DNA of 64,000 nucleotides from Cohnella faecalis (GTDB lineage: Bacteria; Bacillota; Bacilli; Paenibacillales; Paenibacillaceae). This document shows, in pieces, positions 52,080 through 62,635 of this stretch. Below the pieces are notes generated by a model that did not search any database, was not told where the DNA came from, and worked only from the letters and a program-made list of their open reading frames with translations. The stretch covers positions 1,302,001 through 1,366,000 of the forward strand of contig NZ_QXJM01000039.1 of NCBI RefSeq assembly GCF_003570905.1, given 5' to 3'. Numbering within the stretch: position 1 is the first letter of the stretch; each line of letters starts with the position of its first letter. The translations under genes and the position numbers were made by a program.

Positions 52080-53087
52080 TCAGTGCGATTGCTTCAGCAC
52101 TTCGAGCTGTTCGGTCACATTCTGAATCATATGGACGAACGAAGCGAGCTCCTCGGAGCTGGCGGCTTGTTCCCGCGAATAAACGGACGTCTGCTCCGAT
52201 TCGTTCTGAACGAGGGCGAGCACGTCGGTAATCTTTTTCAGCTTTTGCTGAATATTCTTGAGGGAATCCTTCGAGCCTGCGGCAAGCTTGCGTACCTCGT
52301 TCGCGACGACCTCGAAGCCTCTTCCCGCGTCGCCGGCCCGCGCCGCTTCAAGTGCGGCGTTCAAGCTGAGCAAGTGCGTCTGATCCGACATATCGCGCAT
52401 GAACGTTCCGATCTGATGGACGTCCTTGATTTCCTTGTTGAGCTCGATCAGGTGGTTATGGGATTTGTCCTGCGACTCCGCTGTCTGGATCGCTGTGGAG
52501 GCGACCGCCTCGCTGCTGCGGTTCAAATCCGCGATAAGAGCTACCAAGTCTTGAATGGCCGCGCTAATTCCGCGCAAAATTTCCTGCTGCTGATCGACAA
52601 GCTGCTCAATCTTCGCTTTTTCGTCGCTTTCGTACGCTTCGAGCACAAGCTGCGAATCGAAGTTGAACATTTTCGTCAAGGAATGAACGATATTCGCCCA
52701 ATCGTCGGGTGCGATCCGCTTGAAGTGAGCGGTAGCGATATCCAGATACAGGATATAAGTGCCGAGGTACCAATTGGTCGTCAAGCCGATTCGCGAATGA
52801 ACTTTTCCGATAAAAATCCGCTTCTCGATGAATTGGTCATCGATTAGCCCCGCCGTCATAGATTGAAAATACCAGCGCTGCGTTTCTTTGAGGCGATCGA
52901 TAGTGGAATGCTCCTCGATCAGCTTCACGAGCTCGGGCTGAAGAGTTATCTTGTTGTAGAGCTCGTCGACGACCGCGTTCGTTATTTTTGCGAATTCGTT
53001 ATGCTTGCTCTTGAGGAAGCTCATGTCCTCGTCGGTTATCCCGATGTAGCGGAGTTGCGCCAATCTTGCGCCGGTTACTCGAATCAT
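52080..53087 (-). CDS. HemAT-like globin-coupled methyl-accepting chemotaxis protein
   Basis: A 335-residue cytosolic oxygen sensor for aerotaxis. Residues 1-165 form a sensor globin with the proximal histidine probably H97 ([11 protein letters not shown]). No membrane segment is present. The C-terminal signalling domain shows the coiled-coil hairpin tip [28 protein letters not shown]. It signals through CheA/CheW, which are not in the window. The signalling part is somewhat short compared with Bacillus HemAT (432 residues). Confidence 0.9.
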   Translation of the reverse strand: MIRVTGARLAQLRYIGITDEDMSFLKSKHNEFAKITNAVVDELYNKITLQPELVKLIEEHSTIDRLKETQRWYFQSMTAGLIDDQFIEKRIFIGKVHSRIGLTTNWYLGTYILYLDIATAHFKRIAPDDWANIVHSLTKMFNFDSQLVLEAYESDEKAKIEQLVDQQQEILRGISAAIQDLVALIADLNRSSEAVASTAIQTAESQDKSHNHLIELNKEIKDVHQIGTFMRDMSDQTHLLSLNAALEAARAGDAGRGFEVVANEVRKLAAGSKDSLKNIQQKLKKITDVLALVQNESEQTSVYSREQAASSEELASFVHMIQNVTEQLEVLKQSH

Positions 53088-53227
53088 CTGCGGGCTAGGC
53101 TCCTTTTATGTAAGTGAGTAATTAAATCATAACATAGGATGTCATTTTATGGCGTTATAAATTTCCAATTGGGCGTTCGACTTAAGCGCTTGTAATAATA
53201 AACATAAATATTTTTGATAGTTATTTA

Positions 53228-53257
53228 TTGACAGAGCTAAAGGGCGCCTGCTATGAT
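53228..53257 (+). promoter_or_regulatory. Promoter of the sulfate transport operon
   Basis: TTGACA (53228-53233), an 18-bp spacer and TATGAT (53252-53257) with TGC extension. The remainder of the 53088-53395 interval holds the operator below and no gene. Confidence 0.8.
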
Positions 53258-53263
53258 TACCCC

Positions 53264-53308
53264 ATTACCTACTAAACAGGTAGGAATAATAAAGCGGGTA
53301 GGAATAAT
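53264..53308. promoter_or_regulatory. Operator-like repeats downstream of the cys promoter
   Basis: CCTAC/GTAGG palindrome (53268-53284, 7-nt centre) followed by two copies of GGTAGGAATAAT at 53279-53290 and 53297-53308, spaced 18 bp. The location suggests a repressor of sulfur genes, perhaps an Rrf2-type regulator such as CymR. That link is inference. Confidence 0.5.
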
Positions 53309-53395
53309 TAATCTTTTTACGACCGGACAACCGGAGCCGTAAGTCGTAAGAAGTTTTCTGCCTTGTCTTCAATTCAAACAAGGGGTGTTTCATTA

Positions 53396-54493
53396 ATGAA
53401 ATCGTTCAAACGAATCCATTACGTCCTTATTTCGGTCCTGCTCATTACGGTCCTCGCCGCATGCGGATCCAACAACAACGCTAACCCGTCTTCCTCCGAA
53501 AGTCCGAAAGCAAGCCCGTCTGCAAGCCCAAGCGCAAGCACGCCGGCCAAAACGCCGGATCCTGTGGAATTGCTTAACGTTTCTTACGATCCGACCCGTG
53601 AGCTGTACGAGGAGTACAACAAGAGCTTCGCGGAATATTGGAAGCAAGAAACCGGCGGCACGGTCACGATCAAGCAGTCGCACGGCGGCTCCGGCAAACA
53701 GGGACGCGCGGTTATCGACGGTTTGGAAGCCGATGTCGTTACGTTGGCGCTCGGTTACGATATCGATGCCATTGCCGAGAAGGGGCTGCTCAAGACCGAC
53801 TGGCAGAAGTCCTTCGAACAGAACAGCACGCCTTACACTTCGACGATCGTTTTCCTCGTCCGCAAGGGCAATCCGAAAGGAATCAAGGATTGGGACGATC
53901 TCGTTAAGGATAAAATTTCGGTCATTACCCCGAACCCGAAAACGTCGGGCGGCGCGCGCTGGAACTACTTGGCGGCATGGGGCTATGCGTCTAAGAAGTT
54001 CAACAACGATCAAGCTCAGGTCGAGGATTTCATGAAAAAGCTGTTTAAGAACGTGCCTGTTCTCGATTCCGGAGCTCGCGGATCGACGACGACGTTCGTG
54101 GAACGCGGAATCGGCGACGTGCTGCTCGCTTGGGAGAACGAAGCGTATCTTGCGCTCAAGGAATACGGAGACAAATTCGAGATCGTGACGCCTTCTCTCA
54201 GCATTCTTGCCGAGCCGCCGGTCGCGGTCGTCGACAAAGTCGTCGATAAGAAAGGCACTCGCGAAGTAGCGGAAGCGTACCTGAAATACTTGTATACCGA
54301 GCAAGGTCAAGAAATTGCGGCCAAAAACTTCTACCGTCCGCGTCTGCAATCGGTCGCCGACAAGTACAAGGATCAATTCCCGCAGCTTAACCTGCTGACT
54401 ATCGACAATGATTTCGGAGGCTGGGCCGATACGCAGAAGAAACATTTTGCCGACGGCGGCCTGTTCGATCAAATTTATACGCCGGGATCCTAA
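53396..54493 (+). CDS. Sulfate ABC transporter substrate-binding lipoprotein
   Basis: A 365-residue periplasmic-type binding protein for sulfate/thiosulfate. The signal peptide ends in the lipobox LAAC (C23), followed by a Ser/Pro/Ala linker. The mature part has [47 protein letters not shown] and [21 protein letters not shown], typical of Sbp/CysP. ATG 53396 follows AAGGGGTG. First gene of a cysP-cysT-cysW-yezD operon. Confidence 0.94.
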   Translation: MKSFKRIHYVLISVLLITVLAACGSNNNANPSSSESPKASPSASPSASTPAKTPDPVELLNVSYDPTRELYEEYNKSFAEYWKQETGGTVTIKQSHGGSGKQGRAVIDGLEADVVTLALGYDIDAIAEKGLLKTDWQKSFEQNSTPYTSTIVFLVRKGNPKGIKDWDDLVKDKISVITPNPKTSGGARWNYLAAWGYASKKFNNDQAQVEDFMKKLFKNVPVLDSGARGSTTTFVERGIGDVLLAWENEAYLALKEYGDKFEIVTPSLSILAEPPVAVVDKVVDKKGTREVAEAYLKYLYTEQGQEIAAKNFYRPRLQSVADKYKDQFPQLNLLTIDNDFGGWADTQKKHFADGGLFDQIYTPGS

Positions 54494-54526
54494 CTAAGGG
54501 CCGACGAGAGGGGTTCGAGCTAGAAG

Positions 54527-55363
54527 ATGGCAACGCTGCGAAAGAAAGACCGGGTACTGCCCGGATTTCGGCTCACGCTTGGATTTTCGGTAACTTATTT
54601 AAGCTTGATCGTGCTCATTCCGCTTGCGGCGCTGGTCATTAAGACGACCGAACTGTCCTTATCGGAATTTTGGGATACGATCACGAACGCCAGGGTGGTC
54701 GCGTCATACCGGGTCAGCTTGCTGACTTCGCTCGCTGCGGCATTAGTCAATCTCGTATTTGGCCTTCTGCTCGCTTGGGTTCTCGTTCGCTACAAGTTTC
54801 CCGGCAAAAAAATTATCGACGGTCTGGTCGACCTGCCGTTCGCGCTGCCTACGGCGGTCGCAGGCATCGCGCTTACGACGATCTACGGTCCGAACGGCTG
54901 GGTAGGCTCCGTGCTTGAACCGCTCGGAATCAAAGTGGCCTACACGCCGCTCGGCATTACGGTAGCGCTCATTTTCATCGGCGTACCGTTCGTCGTCAGA
55001 ACCGTTCAGCCCGTTTTGCAGGATTTGGAGTCGGACATGGAAGAAGCGTCCGTTACGCTAGGCGCTTATCGGTGGCGTACGTTCCGCAAGATCATTTTGC
55101 CGGATCTGATTCCTCCGCTGCTAACCGGCTTCGCGCTGGCCTTCGCCAGAGGAATCGGGGAATACGGCTCGGTCGTGTTCATCTCCGGCAATATGCCGCT
55201 CAAGACGGAAATCGCACCGCTTCTCATCATCACCAAGCTCGAGCAGTATGAATACAGTCAAGCGACGGCTATCGCGCTAGTCCTGCTGATCATGTCTTTC
55301 GTCTTGCTTCTGCTTATCAACATTTTGCAGCGGTGGAGCAATCGCCGTCTCAAATCGGCATAG
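54527..55363 (+). CDS. cysT: Sulfate ABC transporter permease CysT
   Basis: A 278-residue inner-membrane permease with six helices. The ABC EAA loop is [26 protein letters not shown]. It pairs with CysW to form the channel for sulfate and thiosulfate. Also present are [14 protein letters not shown] and [17 protein letters not shown], which are typical. The ATG start lies 33 bp after the binding-protein stop. Confidence 0.95.
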   Translation: MATLRKKDRVLPGFRLTLGFSVTYLSLIVLIPLAALVIKTTELSLSEFWDTITNARVVASYRVSLLTSLAAALVNLVFGLLLAWVLVRYKFPGKKIIDGLVDLPFALPTAVAGIALTTIYGPNGWVGSVLEPLGIKVAYTPLGITVALIFIGVPFVVRTVQPVLQDLESDMEEASVTLGAYRWRTFRKIILPDLIPPLLTGFALAFARGIGEYGSVVFISGNMPLKTEIAPLLIITKLEQYEYSQATAIALVLLIMSFVLLLLINILQRWSNRRLKSA

Positions 55364-55375
55364 GAGGGGACGACA

Positions 55376-56248
55376 ATGGCAGGAATCGTAACGACAGGCC
55401 GCGCCTTGGAGAACAAGTCGGCCCCCCGGCATCTGACGGAGTCCCGTGCGGTCAAATGGCTGCTGATCGGAATCGCGCTATTGTTCGTCGCGCTGGTCAT
55501 CTTGCTTCCGATGGCATCGGTCATCGTGGAATCGTTAAAAAAAGGCTGGGGCGCCTACGTCGAGGCTTTGAAGGATCCAGACGCTTTGTCCGCTCTAAAG
55601 CTTACCTTAGTAACAGCCGCAATCGCGGTGCCGCTTAATTCCATATTCGGCGTTGCGGTCGCGTGGGCGATTACGAAATTCAAGTTTCGCGGCAAAAACC
55701 TTCTTATTACGCTGATCGACCTTCCGTTCGCGGTGTCGCCCGTCATCAGCGGTCTCGTCTACGTGCTGCTGTTCGGCGCTCAAGGCTTCTTCGGACCTTG
55801 GCTTCAGGAGCACGACATCAATATTATTTTCGCCACTCCGGGCATCGTTCTTGCCACGATGTTCGTCACCTTCCCCTTCGTCGCCAGGGAGCTGATTCCG
55901 CTTATGGAGACGCAAGGAGTGCAGGACGAAGAGGCGGCCGTCAGTCTCGGGGCGCGCGGATGGCGAATGTTCTTCCGGGTTACGCTGCCGAATATCAAAT
56001 GGGCGTTGCTATACGGGCTAATTTTATGTAATGCCCGGGCCATGGGAGAATTCGGTGCCGTGTCGGTCGTATCCGGCCATATCCGCGGAGAAACCAACAC
56101 GCTGCCGCTGCATATCGAAATTTTGTACAACGAATACCAGTTTACCGCCGCTTTTGCCGTGGCATCGATACTCATGCTGTTGGCCGTTATCACGCTGGTG
56201 ATCAAGAGCTTGTTGGAAAGCCGGATGAGTCAGAATCATGGCGCCTGA
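55376..56248 (+). CDS. cysW: Sulfate ABC transporter permease CysW
   Basis: A 290-residue permease with six helices. The EAA loop is [26 protein letters not shown], and [28 protein letters not shown] is the CysW signature. The ATG at 55376 follows AGGAGGGG. No cysA ATPase gene follows, so the energising subunit must be encoded elsewhere or shared. Confidence 0.95.
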   Translation: MAGIVTTGRALENKSAPRHLTESRAVKWLLIGIALLFVALVILLPMASVIVESLKKGWGAYVEALKDPDALSALKLTLVTAAIAVPLNSIFGVAVAWAITKFKFRGKNLLITLIDLPFAVSPVISGLVYVLLFGAQGFFGPWLQEHDINIIFATPGIVLATMFVTFPFVARELIPLMETQGVQDEEAAVSLGARGWRMFFRVTLPNIKWALLYGLILCNARAMGEFGAVSVVSGHIRGETNTLPLHIEILYNEYQFTAAFAVASILMLLAVITLVIKSLLESRMSQNHGA

Positions 56249-56275
56249 GGCGCGACTTGGAGGAGGAGTATCACT

Positions 56276-56461
56276 ATGGCAAAACCGGTGGAATTAAACG
56301 AGAATTGGCTTGTGCGCATTACGGAAGCTGTCGAAGGCTTGAAATACGGAACGGTGCAGATCGTCGTTCACGACGGACGGATCGTTCAGATCGAACGGAC
56401 GGAACGGTTCCGTTACGAAGGCTCGGTCGAAGGCAAGCAGCCTGCCCGGAAAGCGGAGTAG
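56276..56461 (+). CDS. YezD family (DUF2292) small protein
   Basis: A 61-residue protein: an N-terminal helix followed by two strands (LKYGTVQIVVHDGRIVQIERTERFRYE), the DUF2292/YezD pattern. Its place as last gene of the sulfate operon suggests a role in sulfur assimilation, but its function is unknown. The ATG follows TGGAGGAGG. A terminator follows. Confidence 0.85.
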   Translation: MAKPVELNENWLVRITEAVEGLKYGTVQIVVHDGRIVQIERTERFRYEGSVEGKQPARKAE

Positions 56462-56490
56462 CGCTGTCGATAATGGAAAATCGGTTTATG

Positions 56491-56526
56491 AAAAAAGTCC
56501 GGCGCCCTTTCGGGTGCCGGACTTTT
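56491..56526. terminator. Intrinsic terminator of the cys operon
   Basis: AAAAAGTCCGGCGCCC and GGGTGCCGGACTTTTT with a TTTC loop. Bidirectional. Confidence 0.92.
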
Positions 56527-56538
56527 TCGTTCGGTTGC

Positions 56539-56685
56539 TTACTGAATAGCGAATTTGACGATGACCGCGATTGCAAACACGACAAACATAAAGCCGAACA
56601 TGCCGCCGAAGCCGAACATCAAATCCTTGAAATCGTCGCGCGGTTCTTCGTTGATGTGTAGACGTGGATCCTGAGCGTTAGACAT
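56539..56685 (-). CDS. YqzM-like single-pass membrane protein, 48 aa
   Basis: An acidic head (MSNAQDPRLHINEEPRDDF) and one hydrophobic helix (FGFMFVVFAIAVIVKFAIQ), which is the layout and end sequence of Bacillus YqzM. The role is unknown. The ATG at 56685 follows GGAGG; the longer open frame upstream is not needed. Confidence 0.7.
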   Translation of the reverse strand: MSNAQDPRLHINEEPRDDFKDLMFGFGGMFGFMFVVFAIAVIVKFAIQ

Positions 56686-56859
56686 TAGGAAGCCTCCTGA
56701 ACAGTCGGACATTACTTCTAGTATACCCAACTTCTTATTTTGTTGTAAAGAATCCTTCTGGTGACAAGTTTGCGAAAACGCTTAACGGGTAAAGCGGGGC
56801 CGAGCAAGCTGTGCTAAAATAGGGGGGAGATCACATGTTCGATAAGGAGGTGCCTACCG

Positions 56860-58926
56860 ATGCCGGATCAGCCGATTTCGGACGGTAGTCCGCCAGCTCC
56901 GTTCCAAGACAGAGACAAGGCGATGGACAATATACGCAACAAGCTGGCGCTGCTGCCCGATCAGCCAGGGTGCTATCTGATGAAGAACATCGATGGCACG
57001 ATCATTTACGTAGGCAAGGCGAAGGTGCTCAAGAACAGGGTTCGCTCTTATTTTCGAGGCAGTCACGACGGCAAGACGCAGAAGCTGGTCTCGGAAATAC
57101 GCGACTTCGAATATATCGTTACCGCAAGCAATATGGAATCGCTCATTCTTGAGTGCAACCTGATCAAGGAGCATCACCCCCGGTACAACGTGCTGCTCAA
57201 GGACGACAAGTCGTTCCCGTACTTGAAAATTACGCACGAAGCGCATCCGAAGCTGGAAGTCACGCGCAGAATCGTTAAGGATAAGGCCAAGTATTTCGGA
57301 CCCTATCCGAACGCATTCGCCGCTCAACAGACGAAGAAGCTGCTCGACCGCCTGTATCCGCTTCGCAAATGCGGCACGCTGCCGGACAAGGTGTGCCTCT
57401 ATTATCATCTCGGCCAATGCGTGGCTCCGTGCGAGTATCCGGTCGAGCCGTCGGAGTACGAGCGGATGACAGGCGAGATCGCCCGGTTCTTGAACGGCGG
57501 GCACGGAGAGATCAAGCGGGATTTGCAGCGTAAGATGGAAGAAGCGGCCGAAGGGCTCGAGTTCGAGCGGGCGCGGGAATTCCGCGATCAGATTGCCGCT
57601 ATTTCGGCGCTAATGGAAAAGCAGACGATCACGATGGCCGATGCGATGGATCGCGACGTATTCGGATATGCGGTCGACAAAGGCTGGATGTGCGTGCAAA
57701 TTCTATACATGCGCCAAGGCAAAATGATCCAAAGGCACGTTTCCGTTTTTCCGTACTACGGCGAGCCGTATGACGATTTTCTTAGCTTCGTGACGCAGTA
57801 CTACAGCGACAATCCGGCTCTTCCCCGCGAGATGCTGCTTCCGGTTCCTCCGGAGGAGACGGGCGGAGAGGCGGCCGCCAGCGGTGAGTCGTCCGGGGCC
57901 GAGTCTCCGGCGGGGCTTCGCGAGCAGGTGCCGGCGGAGGAGAGCTTTCCGACGAGCTTGGAGGCTTCGCAGCCGCCGCTCGATTCGGAGGATACCGCCG
58001 ATGAAGCGGCGGAGGAGGGCGAGAGCGGCGAAATCGGAGACTCCTTGCGAAAATGGCTGAAAATCAAGGTAGCTGTGCCGAAGCGCGGCTCGAAGCGGCA
58101 ATTGGTCGCTATGGCTTGCGACAATGCGCGCGTCGCTCTACAGGAGAAGTTCCGTCTTATCGAACGCGACGAGGAGCGCAGCGTGAAGGCGGCGCACGGA
58201 TTGGCCGAATGGCTCGGCATTCCGTCCGCAAGTCGAATCGAAGCGTTCGACAACTCAAACATTCAGGGGACGAACCCGGTATCGGCAATGGTCGTGTTTA
58301 CCGACGGCAAGCCGGATAAGAAGGAATACCGGAAGTACAACGTACGCGGTGTCGAAGGGCCGGACGACTATTCCACGATGAGGGAAGTCGTCCGAAGGCG
58401 GTACGAGAGGGTTCTCAAGGAAGAGATGGCGCTTCCGGATCTTATCGTGGTCGACGGCGGCAAAGGGCATATCGCTGCTGCTCTGGACGTTCTGGTCAAC
58501 GAGCTGGGGCTCGACGTTCCGGTGTGCGGCTTGGCGAAGGATGCCAAGCACCGGACGGCCCAGCTGCTGGTCGGAGATCCGCCCGAGGTCGTGCCGCTTC
58601 CGCGCGACAGCCAGGAGTTCTACTTGCTGCAACGAATCCAGGACGAGGTGCATCGCTTCGCTATTACGTTCCATCGCGAGAAGCGCGCGAAGTCGATGAT
58701 CGCTTCACGGCTGGATGCGATCCCAGGCATCGGGGAGAAGCGGCGCAAGCAGCTGCTCAAGCATTTTGGCTCGCTGAAGGCGATACGCGAAGCTTCCGTC
58801 GAAGATTTTCGCGAGGTATCGATCGGGGAGGCGCTGGCTCAGCGGATTTTGGAGGCATTGAGGGAAAAGGAAGAAGCGGGGGCAAGCTCCGGGACGACGG
58901 GCAGTGACGGCGGCTCTGCCGAATAA
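56860..58926 (+). CDS. uvrC: Excinuclease ABC subunit C
   Basis: A 688-residue nucleotide-excision-repair nuclease that makes both incisions with UvrAB. The GIY-YIG domain (residues about 25-105: [19 protein letters not shown]), the UVR helix pair ([22 protein letters not shown]), the RNase-H-like C-terminal nuclease ([28 protein letters not shown]) and the final helix-hairpin-helix domain ([20 protein letters not shown]) are all present. A Glu/Ala/Pro/Ser-rich insert of about 65 residues at 328-392 makes it longer than the usual 590-610. The ATG follows AAGGAGG. Confidence 0.96.
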   Translation: MPDQPISDGSPPAPFQDRDKAMDNIRNKLALLPDQPGCYLMKNIDGTIIYVGKAKVLKNRVRSYFRGSHDGKTQKLVSEIRDFEYIVTASNMESLILECNLIKEHHPRYNVLLKDDKSFPYLKITHEAHPKLEVTRRIVKDKAKYFGPYPNAFAAQQTKKLLDRLYPLRKCGTLPDKVCLYYHLGQCVAPCEYPVEPSEYERMTGEIARFLNGGHGEIKRDLQRKMEEAAEGLEFERAREFRDQIAAISALMEKQTITMADAMDRDVFGYAVDKGWMCVQILYMRQGKMIQRHVSVFPYYGEPYDDFLSFVTQYYSDNPALPREMLLPVPPEETGGEAAASGESSGAESPAGLREQVPAEESFPTSLEASQPPLDSEDTADEAAEEGESGEIGDSLRKWLKIKVAVPKRGSKRQLVAMACDNARVALQEKFRLIERDEERSVKAAHGLAEWLGIPSASRIEAFDNSNIQGTNPVSAMVVFTDGKPDKKEYRKYNVRGVEGPDDYSTMREVVRRRYERVLKEEMALPDLIVVDGGKGHIAAALDVLVNELGLDVPVCGLAKDAKHRTAQLLVGDPPEVVPLPRDSQEFYLLQRIQDEVHRFAITFHREKRAKSMIASRLDAIPGIGEKRRKQLLKHFGSLKAIREASVEDFREVSIGEALAQRILEALREKEEAGASSGTTGSDGGSAE

Positions 58927-58949
58927 TGCCGAAGGAATGGGGAGGTTTA

Positions 58950-59261
58950 ATGAAACGGCTGCTTAACCGGCTTCCTCCTGTTGCAACTATTATTCTTGCT
59001 TTGGTTTTTTGTTTTGCTAACCCTTATACTTCCAAAGCGCTGAATGGATCTACGGTCGTTATTATTTTTGTTGCGCTAATTTTACCCGCCGTTCTAGTCT
59101 TAATCTCCATTCCTTTTCGGAATAATATGCTGAAATCTATCGGTTTTTGTTTATCGCTGCCGTGCGGTTTATATCTTGGATTAGCCGGTATTCCGAGCTA
59201 TTGGGCTCTAATTATCGTATTTATAGCTTTCTACCCTTTTATTAAAATCAGAGGGCAATAA
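58950..59261 (+). CDS. Small membrane protein, 103 aa, AT-rich
   Basis: Three or four hydrophobic segments (ATIILALVFCFAN, VVIIFVALILPAVLVLISIPF, IGFCLSLPCGLYLGL and YWALIIVFIAFYPFI) and a short basic end. ATG 58950 follows GGGGAGG; an upstream in-frame ATG overlaps the uvrC stop. Codon use is clearly AT-richer than in the flanking genes, which suggests later acquisition. No family recognised. Confidence 0.65.
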   Translation: MKRLLNRLPPVATIILALVFCFANPYTSKALNGSTVVIIFVALILPAVLVLISIPFRNNMLKSIGFCLSLPCGLYLGLAGIPSYWALIIVFIAFYPFIKIRGQ

Positions 59262-59263
59262 AT

Positions 59264-59308
59264 AAGCCTCCATAACCACTGTCCAGTGGAGATGGAGGCT
59301 TCCTTTTT
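59264..59308. terminator. Intrinsic terminator
   Basis: AAGCCTCCAT and ATGGAGGCTT enclose a CCACTGTCCAGTGG inner stem. It lies between convergent genes. Confidence 0.88.
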
Positions 59309-59331
59309 GCGGGTGTTTGCCTATTCCTCCG

Positions 59332-61050
59332 CTATACCGTGGAAAGCGGCGATCCGTTCCTCCGCCGGAACGTCCGATGAAGCGCCCAGATCGCAATGCC
59401 CACTAAAGCCGGCATAACGATGCTGAACATGCCTGCCCAAAGATCGCCCGGCAGTCCGTCGAATATCATTTGGACGCCCATTAATATCGAGTCCAGCGTA
59501 ACGTGCGCGAAAATAACGGTCATGAGTCCGAAGCGAAGCATGAACCAACCGAACAGCAAGCTGAGCAGCACCAGCTCGATGACCCGGGTATAGAACGGAT
59601 AAATCGTGTATCCGACATGCCCGAGCGCCCACACGAGCCCCGGGGGAAGGATGGCAGCCGTCGTCAGCAGCGCGACGGTCCGACTGGACGGCTCGCGACG
59701 AGTGATCGCTCTCGCGAGCCCGACGAACCATTTGCGGAACAAGGCGATTCCGAAAAAGCGGCTCTGGATTTCTTCCGAGATGCCCGCGCACCACGCGAGC
59801 AAAGGCAAAATCCATGGCAAGGTCATATTGTAGGTCGACTGCGACGGATCGCTCGAAGCGAACACATTCAGCGTTTTTTCCAATATGAGCAGAATGAGGG
59901 ACTGCGCGCCGAGCAGCAGCACCGCGAGAGGGTACCCTTGCAGCATGCTGCGCAAGACGTCCGCGCCGTACCCGGCTTCGCGCCAACGCGGCCAGAGGCT
60001 TATCCCCATCGATTTCCACAGACCGTCTCCTCCGACCGCGGAGAAATAGGTCATTCCCGCCATGGCGAGGTAGATGACAATGGTTGTAACCACAAGGGGG
60101 ATGACGTTGCCGGAGCTTGTGCCGCCGTCGGCCAGATCGGAAGCTCGCAGAGCAGGCATCATATTCAGCGTAATAACGACATAGATGACGAAAAAGACCG
60201 CGGACAAGAAGATCCCCCGTACGAACGACGTTTGGCTGCCGCAAATTCCGGCGTACACGATCGCTAACACGAACATGGCAAGCTCAGGCAGGATGAACGC
60301 GAAAAGAGACAATCGATTGGCGATGTTCTCTTGCTGCTTCATATAAGAAGCGAACGATTCCGGCACGTCTATTTTGTACAAGACCGAGCCTCCGCTCCAA
60401 GGAGGGAGCGAGGAATCGGTCAACCGATAATCGGACGGCATATGCACCGTCATTTTTAGCGTCGCTTCGCTCAGAGCGGCTTTGCGCGATTGGAAAGGAA
60501 CGCCTCCATCCGAATCGATCTTTCCGGTCCATTCCCAATCCGTCGCTGGGACGCCCCAGAATTCCGCGTAAGCGGCCGCGTGTTTGGCGGTAGCCGCCGG
60601 TTCCTCATTGCCGAAATCGGCGGAAGGCGGCGTTCCTGTGTCTTTCCATCTGACGAGCTCCCCGGTGCCCATGTGAAGCAGAAGAACCAGCTTTTTGCCC
60701 GTCTCCGCCACTTGGATATCCGCACGGTACACCTCGATGGGGTATCGTTTTTCCCACTTCTTATCGAACTCCTCCATCAGGCCTTCCTTCGAAAAATAGC
60801 CGGAGGCCGGACCGTTCGATATATGCGTCAACGAAATATCCTCAATCTGATTCGCTTGGAGACCGAATTTGGAGGCGGCGATTTCCAGCGTCTTCGTCCG
60901 GGCTTCATCGCGGCTAAGCGTCGCGCGATTTTCCGTGGCGAACAAGTCACCGGACATAGGGAACACTTGAGTAATCAAAAAAACGATAAGTCCGATCGAG
61001 GCAACTATCAGCCACCTTTTGTCCATATCCAGCCATCCGCTTCGCGGCAC
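59332..61050 (-). CDS. CPBP-family intramembrane metalloprotease
   Basis: A 572-residue membrane protein. An N-terminal anchor (residues about 10-30) is followed by an extracytoplasmic region of about 200 residues and then about eight helices. The ABI/CPBP protease motifs are EEIQSRFF (EExxxR) and FAHVTLDSI (HxxxD), with a further conserved helix between. Homologues process or protect membrane proteins and bacteriocins; the substrate is unknown. GTG 61050 follows GAGGAGAG. The large outside domain is unusual for the family, whose core is about 220 residues. Confidence 0.85.
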   Translation of the reverse strand: MPRSGWLDMDKRWLIVASIGLIVFLITQVFPMSGDLFATENRATLSRDEARTKTLEIAASKFGLQANQIEDISLTHISNGPASGYFSKEGLMEEFDKKWEKRYPIEVYRADIQVAETGKKLVLLLHMGTGELVRWKDTGTPPSADFGNEEPAATAKHAAAYAEFWGVPATDWEWTGKIDSDGGVPFQSRKAALSEATLKMTVHMPSDYRLTDSSLPPWSGGSVLYKIDVPESFASYMKQQENIANRLSLFAFILPELAMFVLAIVYAGICGSQTSFVRGIFLSAVFFVIYVVITLNMMPALRASDLADGGTSSGNVIPLVVTTIVIYLAMAGMTYFSAVGGDGLWKSMGISLWPRWREAGYGADVLRSMLQGYPLAVLLLGAQSLILLILEKTLNVFASSDPSQSTYNMTLPWILPLLAWCAGISEEIQSRFFGIALFRKWFVGLARAITRREPSSRTVALLTTAAILPPGLVWALGHVGYTIYPFYTRVIELVLLSLLFGWFMLRFGLMTVIFAHVTLDSILMGVQMIFDGLPGDLWAGMFSIVMPALVGIAIWALHRTFRRRNGSPLSTV

Positions 61051-61204
61051 TTCGATCTCTCCTCGGCATCAAATCACAGCAACGAACAATCTCTTTCTAA
61101 GGTTAGCATAGGTTCGGCGATAAACAAAAGAAAACTGTGATTGTGATGCATCGGGACATGCGGGTATAATGCAGAGGGCTACAGCAAAAACGAGGTGAAC
61201 GCGC

Positions 61205-62543
61205 ATGTGGAAATCCATCAGGTGGCTTACGAAATCGCCGCCGCGCATATTGGTGCTCGGCTTCGCAGCCATTATTTTGATCGGCACTTATTTGCTTATG
61301 CTTCCCATATCCGCAGCATCCGGTCAATCCACTCCTTTATCGATGCGCTGTTCACCGCGACGTCTGCAACTTGCGTGACGGGGCTTGTCGTTGTGGATAC
61401 GGGCACGTACTACTCGGTATTCGGTCAATGGATCGTCTTGGCACTTATCCAAATCGGCGGCCTCGGCTTCATGACGATGGGGACGCTGTTCGCATTGTTC
61501 CTCAAGCGGCGTATATCGCTGAGCGAGCGGCTTGTTTTGCAGGAGGCGTTGAATCAATCCAGCATTGAAGGAATCGTGCGGCTCGTTCGCAAAGTGGTCA
61601 TATACACGTTCGCTATCGAAGCTTTCGGGGCAGCGGCGTTCACGCTTCGTTTTTTGTCGGACATGAGCGCGGGACAGGCTTTGTACTTTGGAATATTTCA
61701 TTCCGTCTCTTTCTTCAATAATGCGGGCTTCGATATTATGGGCGATTTTCGCAGCTTAACCGAATACGTAGGCGATCCTGCGGTTAATCTGACGGCGATG
61801 CTGATGATCGTGCTGGGAGGAATCGGGTTTGTCGTGCTGGCGGACCTGGCGGAATATCGCCTCAATCGGCGGCTGTCGCTTCATTCCAAGGTTGTCCTTG
61901 TGATGACGGCCTCATTAATTACGGTCGGAACGCTGGTCCTCTTTTTTTTCGAATACACGAATGCGCGAACGATGGGGCCTCTTCCATTCGGCGAAAAGCT
62001 GCTCGCGGCTTTGTTCCAGTCCGTGTCTCCGAGAACGGCGGGGGTCAATTCAGTCGATATAGCCTCGTTGCGTCAGGCCAGCCAATTTTTCATAATTCTG
62101 CTCATGTTTATTGGGGCTTCGCCCGGATCGACCGGGGGCGGAATTAAGACGACGACGTTCGCCGCCCTGATCGGCGCGGTCATCTCCATGATTCGGGGCA
62201 AAGAGGACGTCGTCATGTTCCGCTATAGGCTGAACAAGGAACGAGTGTACAAAGCTCTGACGGTCACGCTGTTCGCGCTGGCGCTCGTTACGATTGCCAC
62301 GATGATTTTGGCTACGACGGAAGACCATCATTTCCTTATGATTCTATTCGAAGTGACGTCCGCTTTCGGTACGGTCGGATTAACGATGGGTCTGACGACA
62401 CAGCTTACGCTCGCCGGAAAAATTGTCATCATTCTGATGATGTTTCTAGGAAGGCTCGGGCCCTCACATTATCGTACGCCATAGCGCCGAAACCGGGAAA
62501 GCCGCTCTACAGATACGCGGAAGGGAAGATTATTATCGGGTAG
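61205..62543 (+). pseudogene. ktrB: Ktr-type potassium transporter subunit KtrB, two one-base frameshifts
   Basis: KtrB is the membrane pore of the sodium-coupled potassium uptake system gated by KtrA/KtrC. The N-terminus (MWKSIRWLTKSPPRILVLG) reads from ATG 61205 after GAGGTG. At the TTT run 61336-61338 the frame changes to FIDALFTATSATCVTGL, then the body is intact through the selectivity-filter segments (ATCVTGL, NNAGFDIMG, ASPGSTGGGIKTTTF, FGTVGLTMGL). Near GGGCCC at 62458-62463 the frame changes again, to LSYAIAPKPGKPLYRYAEGK. Restoring one base at each site gives 446 residues, the normal length. Confidence 0.85.
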
Positions 62544-62635
62544 CCCGAATTCGAAAAACGACCGTATGAAAAGGTTCCCATTCGTTCACGATAAGATGAG
62601 CGCGTGAAGATGGCGAAGAGGGTGGCGATACATAG

